Assembly: GCF_000428725.1 (NCBI RefSeq)
Contig: NZ_KE386791.1
Span: 354,208 to 418,207, forward strand
Direction of reading: 5' to 3'
DNA length: 64,000 bases
DNA from: Psychromonas aquimarina ATCC BAA-1526
GTDB lineage: Bacteria; Pseudomonadota; Gammaproteobacteria; Enterobacterales; Psychromonadaceae
Part shown: positions 16,815 through 26,373 of the stretch, piece by piece
Layout of the letters: every line of letters begins with the position of its first letter
How positions within the stretch are numbered: the first letter of the stretch is position 1
Program-made: the position numbers and the translations under genes
The notes under the pieces: model-generated
What the model was told of the DNA's origin: nothing
The model's input: the letters and a program-made list of their open reading frames with translations, nothing else
Databases searched by the model: none

Positions 16815-18833
16815 TTAAATCATCTTTATCAATTTATCTGCTCTGTTTGTTGTATTCTGCGTTACTGTGTCAGACAGAAATACAACATTATCAACCCCTG
16901 CTTTAACTTGTTGAGTCACAAAAGATACTTTCTCTGTATTTTGTGCTATTTCAGCTGTAACCATGGTTTGCTCTTCGGCGGTTGCGGCAATAGCTTGAAT
17001 TTGTGATACAACCTCGCTGACGCTGGTGATAATTTCAGTAATGGAGCAAGCCGCTTGATCTGACATATCAACACCTTGTTGAACCATATCAGCACCTTCT
17101 GTCATTAAAAGAACTGCATTTTCAGTTTCACTACACATAGTTGAAATAGCAGTTTCAACTTCGACAGTTGCATCGGTGGTATTTGCTGCTAACTGCCTAA
17201 CTTCATCTGCTACCACTGCAAACCCCCTGCCTTGTTCACCCGCTCTAGCGGCTTCAATGGCGGCATTTAAAGCTAACAAATTGGTTTGATCGGCGATGCC
17301 TTTTATCACAGTTAAAATATTACCGATGACATTACTCTGCTGGTTCAGAGAGGTGACTGCATCAGAGCTGCTGTCAAAAGCACTTTTAATAGACTGCATA
17401 TGCGATGATGAGCTATTTATAATTTCTCCACCTGACTTGGCTAATGTTAAAGCATCACAGGCACCTTCTGATGCTGAGGTACAATTATTTGAGACTTCAT
17501 TAGCAGAATTGGAAAGCTCCTCAATTGCAGATGCAATTTGCTGTACTTGTGCAGACTGACCATTTATTTCAGTAGCCATCTCCTGGTTGGCTGTCCAAAT
17601 ATCTTTTGTACCTTTTGAAGCATCGTGCATTGATTCAGCTGTTTGCCGCACTAATACTTGCAGTGATTGAGACATTTGATTAACTGCAACGGTTAAGTCA
17701 GTTAACTCATCATTACCTTTAGGGACTAGTTTCTCTCCTGTCATGTCTCCATCTGCAATACTTTTTGATCGTGTTAAAATGCTGCTTAAGCGTTTTAAGA
17801 TACTTTGGCTAAATAAAATGGTACAAGCAGTACCAACAAGCAATGATATTAATGTTACTACGATTAATGTTGTTTTTAATAACTGTATTACCGCTGTCGC
17901 TTCTGCGGAATCTTCAGCAAGCAGCTGCTCTTGAGAAACTTTCATTTCTGCAAGTAGATCTAAAATATTGGCGGCTTTGGGGGCTGCTTTTGTTCCTAAC
18001 CAGGCATTGGCTTTATTCCAGTCATCAGCACTACGTAAATCAAACATTTGCAGCGGTAAGTTTTTGAACTCTTCTCGTGTTTTGATAAAGCTTTGCCAAT
18101 GAGTTAACTGTGTAGTGTTAAACAGATACTGCATTGAAGAGTTTACTGTTGTTACACGCTGTTCATTAGTTTGCCATTTTCTATTAAATTCATCTTTGAA
18201 GTCATCATTACCCGATAATAAATATGCCCGGATATTTGCAATTCCGATGGCAAAAGAGCCTCGAATATCGGCAAGATTTTTCAGCAGGGTTTTACGCTCA
18301 GGGCTGGCAGTTAGTGCTGCTTCCTCATTAATTATCGCTGTGATATGCTGCAGCATTAATGATGCTTTGGGAGCCGCTTTAGTGAGTAACAAGTGATAAG
18401 ACGGTATATTATCCGAGGTGTGTGCTATATCTTCAATCTTTTGTTGTGCATTTTTAAATGTGCTGAGCTCTGATTTGATTGTACTTAAACGTTGAATATT
18501 AGCGGGTACAGTCCAGTTTTTGGATAAAATATCATATTGCTTAATAGCTTGATCGATATTTAACCAGGCTTGAGTACGTTGAGACTTCATTAACTCAGCT
18601 TTTTTAGGATTTTCTCCCAATATCATATAACCGCGTAATGCTGCTAATGATTTATTAACCCCATTAATAACATCTTTCCCCAGTAATACAGTCTGCATTC
18701 TGTCAGTGAGGACCTTATTTTGGATTTTTTCATTTTCAAGTATTAATGAATAGGTGATCATAGCTGAAACAGTCATAAGCAATAATATTGTACCAAATGA
18801 TAAGCTAAGTTTTTTACCGATTGTAAGTTTCAT
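16815..18833 (-). CDS. Methyl-accepting chemotaxis protein
   Basis: A 672-residue chemoreceptor. A short cytoplasmic start is followed by a membrane helix at about residues 10-30, a periplasmic helical sensor of about 280 residues (long enough for an HBM/bimodular four-helix domain), a second helix near 320-345 ([19 protein letters not shown]), HAMP, and the signalling domain with the invariant tip [20 protein letters not shown] and DEVRQLA. It senses an unknown ligand and controls CheA. I choose the ATG ending at 18833, preceded by AGGA; a GTG 18 bases upstream is less likely. It stands alone with no che genes near. No CheR-binding pentapeptide (NWETF type) is seen at the C-terminus. Confidence 0.92.
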   Translation of the reverse strand: MKLTIGKKLSLSFGTILLLMTVSAMITYSLILENEKIQNKVLTDRMQTVLLGKDVINGVNKSLAALRGYMILGENPKKAELMKSQRTQAWLNIDQAIKQYDILSKNWTVPANIQRLSTIKSELSTFKNAQQKIEDIAHTSDNIPSYHLLLTKAAPKASLMLQHITAIINEEAALTASPERKTLLKNLADIRGSFAIGIANIRAYLLSGNDDFKDEFNRKWQTNEQRVTTVNSSMQYLFNTTQLTHWQSFIKTREEFKNLPLQMFDLRSADDWNKANAWLGTKAAPKAANILDLLAEMKVSQEQLLAEDSAEATAVIQLLKTTLIVVTLISLLVGTACTILFSQSILKRLSSILTRSKSIADGDMTGEKLVPKGNDELTDLTVAVNQMSQSLQVLVRQTAESMHDASKGTKDIWTANQEMATEINGQSAQVQQIASAIEELSNSANEVSNNCTSASEGACDALTLAKSGGEIINSSSSHMQSIKSAFDSSSDAVTSLNQQSNVIGNILTVIKGIADQTNLLALNAAIEAARAGEQGRGFAVVADEVRQLAANTTDATVEVETAISTMCSETENAVLLMTEGADMVQQGVDMSDQAACSITEIITSVSEVVSQIQAIAATAEEQTMVTAEIAQNTEKVSFVTQQVKAGVDNVVFLSDTVTQNTTNRADKLIKMI

Positions 18834-19212
18834 AATGCGTCCTAAGTTCACAAAAATTTATGAATCTAAAAATTGACCAGCTTGAATTGTGCGTCAACGA
18901 TTTCTGAAATATATGTATCTACAGGTAAATGGTAGTCAATAAATGAGTTTTATCTAATGTGGTGTTATAAATAGAAAAGCTGGGTAGACTAATGAGAATG
19001 CAGGGTAGAGCTTAATTATATAAAGCCTTGGAATTACGGGGGCAAGTTCACGCGCTGTTTAGAAGTTTTTTATTTTACTACTTCCCATGCTCCGCGTGGA
19101 ATTAAGACTGATTTCTACTACTTAATTTTAAACCTATGTATCCTCACCCCTGCAGAAATAAAATGTAATAAGTTAAATGAAAGAGCCTCTGTTATGAGGC
19201 TCTAAATTACAT
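18834..19212. other. Spacer with a decayed REP/BIME copy
   Basis: At 19080-19155 TTCCCATGCTCCGCGTGGAATTAA and, after 34 bases, AACCTATGTATCCTCAC reproduce the BIME layout with several mutations. A terminator-like stem AGAGCCTC-GAGGCTCT at 19183-19203 (read on the minus strand it follows the lipoprotein gene) is also present. Confidence 0.6.
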
Positions 19213-20100
19213 TTAAAACATACCGTTGTCGTGAGCCATTTGTTCAGGAATTTCTTGGATAATATCCCAGTGTTCTACTATTTTACCGTCTTTAATGCGG
19301 AACAGATCGTAGAACGCTTGTGCTTTATCATTCCATCGGCCTTCGCTTTGCGCTAATACAAAATTACCTTCACCCAAAATACGATGAACTTTTTGGTAGT
19401 CGAACATATTGTTTTGAGATTCTAAGAAGGCAAGTGCTTCGTTAAGGCCAACTAAACCATCTTCTACCATAGTGTTATGCTGATCATACTGCTCTGTACT
19501 GATGTATTCACTGATTTTTTCAGGCGCCTTACCAAAAAAAACATCTTCCATGAAGTCTGCAATCAGCTGCTTATTCTCTTGAGTTTTGTCTGTATCTGTA
19601 ACAAGAGTCGGCCCGTCAAACTGAGAACGGCCACTCGCTGTTTCCTTGATAACTGGAGAAACAGCATCCCAATGCTCGGCTACTTGACCGTCCTGCATAC
19701 GCCAAACATCAAAAGTAACAACTTCTTTAGCACCAAATAATTCAGCATTATCGTAGGTATTGTGCATAATGATAAAATCACCATCTTCTAATAATCGATG
19801 GGTTTTATAGGTTAATCCAGCGTCTTTTAACACAGGTAGAAAACCAAGTGCAGGGGCTAGTCCTGTAGGTACATGAGGATTATGCTGAATATAATCTTCA
19901 CGAAAATATTTTTGCATTTCTACTGCGTCAAAATCTTTAAAAAATGCATCCTGCGCTTCCATTGCTGTTTCTTTCATTGGGCTGTTTACCTTTGGGTCAT
20001 TTGACTCAGTTGCTGTGCTTCCACATGCGCTGAGCATTGTTACTGTTGTAAGCATTGCTGCTGCGATAAAAGAGGTTTTCAATTCCATTTTTAATTCCAT
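19213..20100 (-). CDS. Lipoprotein with two SnoaL/NTF2-like domains
   Basis: A 295-residue lipoprotein: signal peptide with lipobox LSAC (cysteine about residue 26). Two consecutive SnoaL-like cone-shaped domains follow, each with the same run of motifs: DYIQHNPHVPTGLAPALGFL ... VTFDVWRMQDGQVAEHWDAV in the first and QYDQHNTMVEDGLVGLNEAL ... ALAFYDLFRIKDGKIVEHWDII-like in the second. SnoaL-like proteins include polyketide cyclases and many uncharacterised hydrolase-like proteins. The repeated FR-x-x-DG-x-x-x-EHWD motif is the family mark. Start may be either of two close ATGs, since MELK is duplicated. Its function is unknown; the neighbours do not help. Confidence 0.78.
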   Translation of the reverse strand: MELKMELKTSFIAAAMLTTVTMLSACGSTATESNDPKVNSPMKETAMEAQDAFFKDFDAVEMQKYFREDYIQHNPHVPTGLAPALGFLPVLKDAGLTYKTHRLLEDGDFIIMHNTYDNAELFGAKEVVTFDVWRMQDGQVAEHWDAVSPVIKETASGRSQFDGPTLVTDTDKTQENKQLIADFMEDVFFGKAPEKISEYISTEQYDQHNTMVEDGLVGLNEALAFLESQNNMFDYQKVHRILGEGNFVLAQSEGRWNDKAQAFYDLFRIKDGKIVEHWDIIQEIPEQMAHDNGMF

Positions 20101-20222
20101 TTTAAATATTCCTGATGGTTATGCTCACTAGCTGCGAGCATCTTTGTTATAAAATTTTGAATATTAAACATAAACAAAAGCCCTGCCTGATAAAAAAAAA
20201 GAGCGGAGCAAAAGGTATTTAT

Positions 20223-21077
20223 CTATGCAAGAACAGCTTTAATCATCTCACTTAGATTTGTTGTAGAGCGGCCGATCAAAGAACTTAATTCACCTTGTTC
20301 ATCAAATAATCCTCCCTTCGAAGCACCAGTATCAGAATTCGCCAGCAATGCCGCAAATGGCTCCGGCAGTCCAGCGCCGACAAGTGCACCTTTAAACTCA
20401 TGCTCCGGAAGGTTCACGTAAGGTATTTCTTTACTTGATTCCCGGCTGATTAGAGCCGCAAGATCAGTGAGCGTGTATGACTGATCACCTGCCAGCTCGT
20501 GAACTTTTCCTGCTTGAGGCTCTTCTGAGGTAAGGACCACTGCTGCCGCCTGTGCATAATCTTCCCGCGCTGCTGAACTTATTTTTCCCTTGCCTGCGCT
20601 ACCGATAAAGGCGCCATGCTCAATGGAAGATGCGACACTTGCAAGGTAGTTTTCTGTATACCAGCCATTGCGAAGCAGCACGAACGGCACTCCGCTCTCT
20701 TTTAAATATTTCTCTGTTTCAATGTGCTCTGCAGCCAGTCCCAAAGGAGACGTGTCTGCGTGCAGTAAGCTTGTATAGGCGATAAGAGATACACCTTCAC
20801 TTTTCGCTGCTTCGATAACATTCATGTGCTGCTCTGCTCTTTGCCCTAATTCACTTGATGAGATAAGAATAATTTTCTCTGCACCCGCGAACGCAGTTTT
20901 TAGCGTTTCAGGTCTTGAATAATCCGCTTCACGCACCTGCACAGCCAAGGCAGATAAATCGCCTGCCTTTTCAGGAGTACGAACCGCCGCAATAATGTTG
21001 GAAGCATCTACTTTGCTGATTAAATGTTTAATTACTAGACGGCCTAGCTGGCCAGTTGCACCCGTTACAACAATCAT
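20223..21077 (-). CDS. qorB: NAD(P)H:quinone oxidoreductase 2-like (QorB), NmrA family
   Basis: A 284-residue cytoplasmic reductase of the atypical short-chain dehydrogenase family. The Rossmann loop TGATGQLGRLVI is at residues 5-16, and ILISSSELGQRAEQHMNVIE and IAYTSLLHADTSPLGLAAEH match E. coli QorB (YtfG) closely in order and spacing, as does the ending GASKGGLFDEQGELSSLIGR. It reduces quinones with NADPH. Divergently transcribed from a LysR-type regulator 117 bp away, which probably controls it. Length is as in E. coli. Confidence 0.9.
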   Translation of the reverse strand: MIVVTGATGQLGRLVIKHLISKVDASNIIAAVRTPEKAGDLSALAVQVREADYSRPETLKTAFAGAEKIILISSSELGQRAEQHMNVIEAAKSEGVSLIAYTSLLHADTSPLGLAAEHIETEKYLKESGVPFVLLRNGWYTENYLASVASSIEHGAFIGSAGKGKISSAAREDYAQAAAVVLTSEEPQAGKVHELAGDQSYTLTDLAALISRESSKEIPYVNLPEHEFKGALVGAGLPEPFAALLANSDTGASKGGLFDEQGELSSLIGRSTTNLSEMIKAVLA

Positions 21078-21193
21078 ATTTCTAACTCCATTCGTTTATT
21101 TACTGTGTGGAATAAATATATCATTTAGTAGTTGATTGATAATCACCTGTGAAATAAACTCATAGTTAACTATGACTAAACAATGTATATAAA

Positions 21194-22084
21194 ATGATCT
21201 CGATAGATGACATGATGGTGTTTACCAAGGTGGTCGAAACTCAATCTTTTACCAAAGCTGCGGAACAGTCAGGGATTGGCAAAGCGCGAGTTTCTCAGAT
21301 AGTTACCAAGCTTGAGCAGGAATTAAATACACGGCTGCTTCATCGTACAACGCGCTCTTTATCACTCACAGACACTGGGGTGAGTTATTACAAAAAGTGT
21401 CAAATGATTCAGGAGTTAGCGACGCAGGCCAACAATGAAGCACAGAAACTCAGCAGCGAGCCAAGCGGTCTCATACGAATTTCACTGCCCTTCGGCAGTG
21501 CTGCATATATTAACCTCTTAAGTAAGTTTCTCAGCCGGTATCCGCAAATTAAGTTGGATATTATGGAAAGTGACAGCTATATCAACTTGATAGAATCCCG
21601 CTGTGATATCGCTATTCGTGCTTCCTCCGCACTCGAAGATTCCAGTCTGTTTGCAGCTAAAATCGGAGAATTTGACGATATTATTTGCGCTTCACCCGAA
21701 TACCTAAAACGTTTTGATGAGCTGCAGTCAGCGCAAGATCTGCTTAAACTCGACTGGGTGAGTCACAATATTGTGCATGGTGATAAACAGCTGCTGCTAA
21801 AGTCGTCACAAGGAGAGGTGGTAAAACTAAGTAAAACCCCCAAAGTGCAGGTTCGCACTACTAATTCACTGAAAGAACTCCTGAACAATCATATGGGATT
21901 TGGTATTTTGCCAGACTTTGCGGTTAAACATGAGTTAGCTAGTGGTCAGTTGGTCAGGATCCTCCCGGAAGTTCATAATATCGCCATTCCTTTATATGCC
22001 GTATATCAGAACAAGGCTTTGATGCCGCTAAGAGTGCGTACCTTGATAGATTTTCTTAAGCGGGAAGGTGATACTTTTACATAA
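21194..22084 (+). CDS. LysR-family regulator, divergent from qorB
   Basis: A 296-residue LysR protein: N-terminal winged helix (FTKVVETQSFTKAAEQSGIGKARVSQ then LEQELNTRLLHRTTRSLSLT), linker helix, and a periplasmic-binding-like effector domain. The effector part resembles the CrgA/DmlR subgroup, with LIRISLPFGSAAYINLLSKF and the C-terminal GFGILPDFAVKHEL. The shared 117-bp intergenic region with qorB suggests it controls that gene, possibly in response to a quinone or electrophile. No good ribosome site precedes the ATG at 21194; a second ATG lies at 21212. Confidence 0.88.
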   Translation: MISIDDMMVFTKVVETQSFTKAAEQSGIGKARVSQIVTKLEQELNTRLLHRTTRSLSLTDTGVSYYKKCQMIQELATQANNEAQKLSSEPSGLIRISLPFGSAAYINLLSKFLSRYPQIKLDIMESDSYINLIESRCDIAIRASSALEDSSLFAAKIGEFDDIICASPEYLKRFDELQSAQDLLKLDWVSHNIVHGDKQLLLKSSQGEVVKLSKTPKVQVRTTNSLKELLNNHMGFGILPDFAVKHELASGQLVRILPEVHNIAIPLYAVYQNKALMPLRVRTLIDFLKREGDTFT

Positions 22085-22524
22085 TTCAGCCGCTCATCAC
22101 AGTGCTGACTAATCCGGAACGATTCACTCAATAACTATGGATATAGAATAGGACTTTACTTAGTTACGACACTTCTTCTAAAAGAAGGAATGGCGACTAT
22201 GTCACGGTCTAGCATAATGATCTAGTGCATAAGGGTTCGCGATAAAATTAGTAATGCTGAAGCTTTTACGCTCGCTTGGGAGAAAGCGAGCTTAAATGCG
22301 GTAGCATCAACAGATTAATAGTGCAAAAATTTTAAGTCGGTTTGTGCCCCTTTACACCATAGAACTACAATAATGGAGTAACGTAAAATTATTCAGAGAC
22401 AACATACTGCTTTGAATGCAAATCCGTGGCTAGTTTTACTTGACCATTAGACGGGATTAAAAACAGTTTGAATTATTTAGTTGAGCAAGATTAAGTAAAT
22501 TTTCAAAAGCAAAGGAGTAATACC
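22085..22524. other. Non-coding spacer
   Basis: I see no convincing gene or RNA in this 440 bp. A stem CTCGCTT(T)GGGAGAAAGCGAG is at 22271-22290. The region just before 22525 may be the relic promoter of the phosphofructokinase fragment. Confidence 0.4.
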
Positions 22525-22647
22525 ATGCCCATTGCAATTATGTGTTCAGGAGGTGATTCCTGTGGAATGAACCCAGCAATAAATATCTCGAAAAGGATTA
22601 GATCTCCCATTATTAACTTTTTGCTATTTTCTGCGCTGTACGTATGA
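22525..22647 (+). pseudogene. 6-phosphofructokinase N-terminal remnant
   Basis: A 40-codon frame after a good AAAGGAG ribosome site. Its first 20 residues, MPIAIMCSGGDSCGMNPAIN, are the ATP/PPi-loop start of phosphofructokinases (usual form TSGGDAPGMNAAI); after that similarity stops abruptly and the frame ends. The Pro of the loop is Cys here. This is a broken gene with the start and translation signal still intact. Confidence 0.7.
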
Positions 22648-22840
22648 AATCTGTATTAAAAACATGTTATTAAGCCGATTCACAAGCAAAAATACAACAC
22701 ATATTGCAAGTTTAACCTTAGAATCTTTACACTTCATAAAATTTACATTCGCTAAGCATATTATGAATTGTAATTGTACCTAAACTGAGTATGATGCGCG
22801 CATCTAATACCACCTGATACTTTACCGTTTCGGAGATGCC
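22648..22840. other. emrD upstream region
   Basis: AT-rich leader before emrD. Candidate -10 boxes are present but no clear promoter could be fixed. Confidence 0.3.
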
Positions 22841-24067
22841 ATGAGCGCCCCACTGCAGAACTCAAACCTAAGCATTCAAAACCAAAGATTTTCCTTACTT
22901 ATCATTTTAATTGTAATGATGGTTTCCTGTGGACAGATGGCTCAAACCATTTTTGTTCCAGCTTTATCTGAAATTGCCGACAGCTTTGCTGTTACTGCCG
23001 GTCAGTTACAAGCTATCATGGCCTGTTACCTTTTATCATACGGCTTAGCACAATTCATCTATGGCCCGGCATCTGACCGACTTGGTCGTAAACCTATACT
23101 GATTTTCGGTTTATCAGTGTTTATTATCGGCACTCTGTTAGCTGGCTTTGCCGAAAGTTATCAAACACTTATCATCTCGACATTACTCCAGGGCGCAGGA
23201 ACAGCGAGCGCTGGCGCCCTGTGCCGCAGTATTCCAAGGGATCACTATTTCGGTGAGCCGTTAGTGAAATTTAACAGCTATGTTTCCATGGCAGTAGTAT
23301 TCTCACCTTTACTGGCTCCCTTTGCTGGAAGCTTGATGACACATTATTTCGGCTGGCAGGCCGTGTATGAACTCTTATCCGTGTTTGGCGTGATAGTGCT
23401 TTTGTTAGTTATCTTTAAGTTCAGGGAGTCTCTTCCCGCTGATCAGCGTAAACCGGAGCCTGTGGCTAAGTCCTACCGTTTCGTTCTGGCTAACAGAAAA
23501 TTTAAAAGTTATCTGACCTGCTTAGTCGCCACTTTTGCCGGCATTGCAGCATTTGAAGCGATAGCAGGTGTACTCTATGGGCAAGTGCTTCAACTATCCC
23601 CATTTTGGGTGAGCAGCTATTTTGTTGCACCGATTCCAGGTTATCTGGCCGGCGCCTATTATGCGGGCCGGCTCAGTGACAACAGTAAAGGCATGAATCA
23701 CAGCGTTGCCCTGCTCGGTGCAGGCGCTCTGTTTCTACTTATACCGGGTTTATCAAACCTGGTGATAGGCTGGAGCTTATTAGTGGGCTCTGTACTGTTT
23801 TTTACCGGAGCGGGGATATTGTTTCCAGTATTAACCTCTGCAGCGCTTGAGCCCTTCCCGCGTCACGCAGGTGTAGCCGGCGCCTTATTAGGCGGCTTAC
23901 AGAACTTTGGCGCAGGTCTGGCTGCGCTCCTGATGTCATTGGTCCCCATGCATGGGCAGCTGAGTATCGGGGGGTTGTGTGTCATCATGGTGATATTCGT
24001 TATTTTTGCGCTGCACTACGCGAAATCTGACTGCGATCTTGATAAGAGTAATTTGGCGGTTTTGTAA
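22841..24067 (+). CDS. emrD: EmrD-like multidrug efflux MFS transporter
   Basis: A 408-residue, 12-helix major facilitator protein. The first helix contains CGQMAQTIFVPALSEIADSF, nearly the same as E. coli EmrD; the loop 2-3 signature is YGPASDRLGRKPI; and GAGILFPVLTSAALEPFPRHAGVAGALLGGLQN in the second half again follows EmrD. It is a drug:proton antiporter of the inner membrane for hydrophobic compounds. Single gene with its own terminator. The Bcr/CflA subfamily is the alternative, but the match to EmrD is closer. A good ribosome site (CGGAGATGCC) lies before the ATG. Confidence 0.88.
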   Translation: MSAPLQNSNLSIQNQRFSLLIILIVMMVSCGQMAQTIFVPALSEIADSFAVTAGQLQAIMACYLLSYGLAQFIYGPASDRLGRKPILIFGLSVFIIGTLLAGFAESYQTLIISTLLQGAGTASAGALCRSIPRDHYFGEPLVKFNSYVSMAVVFSPLLAPFAGSLMTHYFGWQAVYELLSVFGVIVLLLVIFKFRESLPADQRKPEPVAKSYRFVLANRKFKSYLTCLVATFAGIAAFEAIAGVLYGQVLQLSPFWVSSYFVAPIPGYLAGAYYAGRLSDNSKGMNHSVALLGAGALFLLIPGLSNLVIGWSLLVGSVLFFTGAGILFPVLTSAALEPFPRHAGVAGALLGGLQNFGAGLAALLMSLVPMHGQLSIGGLCVIMVIFVIFALHYAKSDCDLDKSNLAVL

Positions 24068-24084
24068 CTGCTCAAAAAGACCAT

Positions 24085-24115
24085 AAAAAAGCCTGCAGTT
24101 TGCAGGCTTTTTTGT
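24085..24115 (+). terminator. Terminator after emrD
   Basis: AAAAAAGCCTGCA, loop GTT, TGCAGGCTTTTTT. A strong bidirectional terminator. Confidence 0.9.
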
Positions 24116-24232
24116 AACAGAAGTTTACTAACTGTCCGTTCAATGATATGAAAAGCAATGTTATCCGTTATCCCAAGCAACTTACCAGCCTGAAAATTTA
24201 TAGCCAATATAATAAAAACAGCATATTGCCAC

Positions 24233-24862
24233 TCAATGTTTCATAATAATGGTAAAGTCATTTTTGGCGTAGTGGTCGAATAATTGGCTGTTCGTGCATA
24301 TTGAGCGGCAGAATTTAAGTACTTTTTGGGGATCGTGGGAAATTAAAAGCTTGCCGGGTGTAAAATAGCGGCTGTCTAACATGTTAAAAGCTACCGCATA
24401 GCGAGCTGATTCATACATCGCTGTTATTAGCTTTTGATGATAAGCCTGTTGTCTGCTGCGGTAATTCAATGATCCGCTTGCGATAATAATATCAACTTTC
24501 GGCAGGGGGCTGGTGGAAAAATCAGCCTTGATAAACTCAGTGTTGGTACTGTTTATAAAGTGGTGTTGCGCCGATTTAATAAATGCGTTTTGTTGATCGA
24601 TGCCAAGGTAGCTTGCTATTTTGTTATTCAAGCCGCCCTGCCGGCCGATGGATTGATCAAGATATTGTTTAAGATCGCCATATCCGCAGCCTAAATCCAG
24701 AATGCTTTTATCTGTAAAATCAAGCTGCTGACATAATGCTTGAAAACGATTCTGTTGTGACTGGGTGGAATTCCAGCCTTGCACCCTAGCTCGATTATTA
24801 CCTAATTTTTTTAAACGTTTATGGTGATAAAATTTTATCTTAAGTTTGTCGAGCAAATGCAT
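24233..24862 (-). CDS. Class I SAM-dependent methyltransferase
   Basis: A 209-residue cytoplasmic protein. Motif I ILDLGCGYGDLKQYL is at about residues 55-69, an acidic end of strand 2 (YLGIDQQNAFI) follows, and motif post-II is near FIKADFS. The region DIIIASGSLNY replaces the usual motif II. The N-terminus is basic (KFYHHKRLKKLGNNRARV). The substrate is unknown; small-molecule and ubiquinone/biotin-type methyltransferases share this layout. Monocistronic, in the opposite direction to emrD, with a leader of 400 bp before the MITE. The ribosome site AAAGGAACTC is adequate. Confidence 0.8.
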   Translation of the reverse strand: MHLLDKLKIKFYHHKRLKKLGNNRARVQGWNSTQSQQNRFQALCQQLDFTDKSILDLGCGYGDLKQYLDQSIGRQGGLNNKIASYLGIDQQNAFIKSAQHHFINSTNTEFIKADFSTSPLPKVDIIIASGSLNYRSRQQAYHQKLITAMYESARYAVAFNMLDSRYFTPGKLLISHDPQKVLKFCRSICTNSQLFDHYAKNDFTIIMKH

Positions 24863-25276
24863 AAAAAGGAACTCCTATGCGCAGATGTTCAGAAAATCAC
24901 TTTTTGAGTATTACAATAATAAATTGCTGCCAATAGCATAATACAACGGCGAATAATACTTGCCGCATACTTCATCATAATAATGACGGGATAATCCGAA
25001 ATAAAGCAGAGAAAACATATTGAAATGACTTAGCTGCAGCACTTGCTATTGGGTGATCCCCTAGTTTTCCATTCCGTATTGTTCAGTATTTTAAACTCAG
25101 GAACAGCCTCTTTTAACCAATAAGATTAAGCAGTTATTTATCGGGTTTGGTATAATATTGCGTTAAGGCATTTGAGAAGTATGTAAAATAGTCGGAGCTT
25201 TCTAAGTGAGCTGCATTTATAGTATTGCTTGAATGTTACCTGTTAACAATATTACTTCCTAAATCATCAGTTTAGT
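24863..25276. other. Spacer upstream of the MITE
   Basis: No gene seen. A partial copy of the MITE right end (TTATCGGGTTTGGTAT) occurs at about 25135-25152. Confidence 0.4.
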
Positions 25277-25437
25277 ATACCAATTCCGTTAATTAAATGA
25301 TCTATTTAGGCGTAGGAAAAATGGATGAAAGCAAGGCATTGATTGCAGTAACTAGTTGTTCTAATTACAAAATCAATAACGAAGCTAGCATCCATTTTAA
25401 CCTGCATAAATGAGTAGATAATTATCGGATTTGGTAT
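25277..25437. mobile_element. MITE-like element upstream of the FKBP gene
   Basis: A 161-bp segment with imperfect terminal inverted repeats: ATACCAATTCCGTTAATTA on the left, and CGGATTTGGTAT preceded by GATAATTAT on the right, whose complement reads ATACCAAATCCGATAATTA. No ORF lies inside. Elements with this end sequence are common in marine gammaproteobacteria, from memory. It ends 19 bp before the FKBP start codon. Confidence 0.7.
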
Positions 25438-25456
25438 TATTTCGGAATATAAAAAA

Positions 25457-25887
25457 ATGGCACGTAAAAAAGAGAAAAAAGCGGCAAAGGTTCTGCTGGG
25501 CAAAATAGAAAAAGCAGCGAAGACTTTTCAAAAAAATACCAACAAAAATCAGATGTGATCATCACTGATTCGGGTCTAATGTATCGGATTATTGAGGAAA
25601 CAAACAACCCTCACCCTACTATGGAAGATAGTGTTGAAGTCCATCAGCGCATTTTATTAACAGATGGTAAAGTTATTGCCGATACTTACAAGACCAATAG
25701 CTCTGAGAAGTTTAGTGTCGAAGAAGCGATCGACGGATTAACTGAAGGTCTGCAGTATATGACATTAGGTGCACGTTATGAGTTTGTGATACCTGCGGAT
25801 TTAGCGTGGGGTAAAAAAGGCAACCGCAGCAGCATTGGTCCTAATGCGGTATTAGTTATCGACATACGTTTATTAGATATATATTAG
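25457..25887 (+). CDS. FKBP-type peptidyl-prolyl isomerase, frameshifted near its N-terminus
   Basis: The FKBP domain (about 110 residues) reads from about 25552 in one frame: SGLMYRIIEE, VEVHQRILLTDGKVIADTY, TEGLQYMTLGARYEFVIPAD, LAWGKKGNRSSIGPNAVLVI. It is complete and would speed proline isomerisation. The natural start seems to be the ATG at 25457 (MARKKE) in another frame. That frame runs into TGA at 25556, whereas the FKBP frame is open back to 25468 without any ATG. One added A in the A6 run at 25466-25471 would join them into MARKKREKSGKGSAGQNRKS..., which looks like the normal basic N-terminus of small FKBPs. So either a real homopolymer deletion, a sequencing error, or a slippage site. 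If translated alone, it would begin at GTG 25555. Confidence 0.75.
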
Positions 25888-25956
25888 CGTTTCTGAATAA
25901 ATTTTGAGTTAACTGCTGGTTAATCAGGCAGTTAAAAGTGAGATTCTAAGTAATAG

Positions 25957-25984
25957 TTGATTTCTATATCGTTATACATATAAT
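25957..25984 (+). promoter_or_regulatory. Predicted promoter of ffs
   Basis: TTGATT (25957-25962), 16-bp spacer, then TATAAT (25979-25984). The start would be about 25991, giving a 5' leader of roughly 37 nt. Confidence 0.7.
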
Positions 25985-26027
25985 CCTTCCATCAAATCGT
26001 TACGCGATATTTGATAACAGTGACAAT

Positions 26028-26140
26028 GGTAGGCTTCCTGGTTCCTCGCATTGATAACTTATTAACCTGGTCAGAGCCGGAAGGCAGCAGCCATAGTAGG
26101 TGATTCAAGTGCCGAGGGTTTGCTGGGGAGTCTGCCGCCC
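26028..26140 (+). ncRNA. ffs: 4.5S signal recognition particle RNA
   Basis: The invariant SRP RNA core GGTCAGAGCCGGAAGGCAGC occurs at about 26069-26088 (E. coli has GGTCAGGTCCGGAAGGAAGC). The GGAA tetraloop is in place, and the flanking arms pair: GGTAGGCTTCC at the start with GGGGAGTCTGCC at the end. The 113-nt size fits the bacterial small-type SRP RNA. It binds Ffh and targets inner-membrane proteins. The inferred leader contains an inverted repeat ATCAAA/TTTGAT and would be removed by RNase P. Exact ends are uncertain by a few bases. Confidence 0.93.
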
Positions 26141-26373
26141 ACACCTCTATTCTAATCATTATTAGCTTCTTAAACTTGTGATTTTAGAAACTTACAAAAC
26201 CATGACCATTACATACCTTTTCTAACTCGAAAAGATCAGCACAGCTAAACCTAATGAAATGACAGGGACTGAACTGCTATTCAATTCCCCATAATTCTAT
26301 TTTATAAAGTCATCTCTCAGTTAAGAAAAACGGAAAGTGGTAAGCTGGCTAAAAATTAAAACTCGGTTAAACA

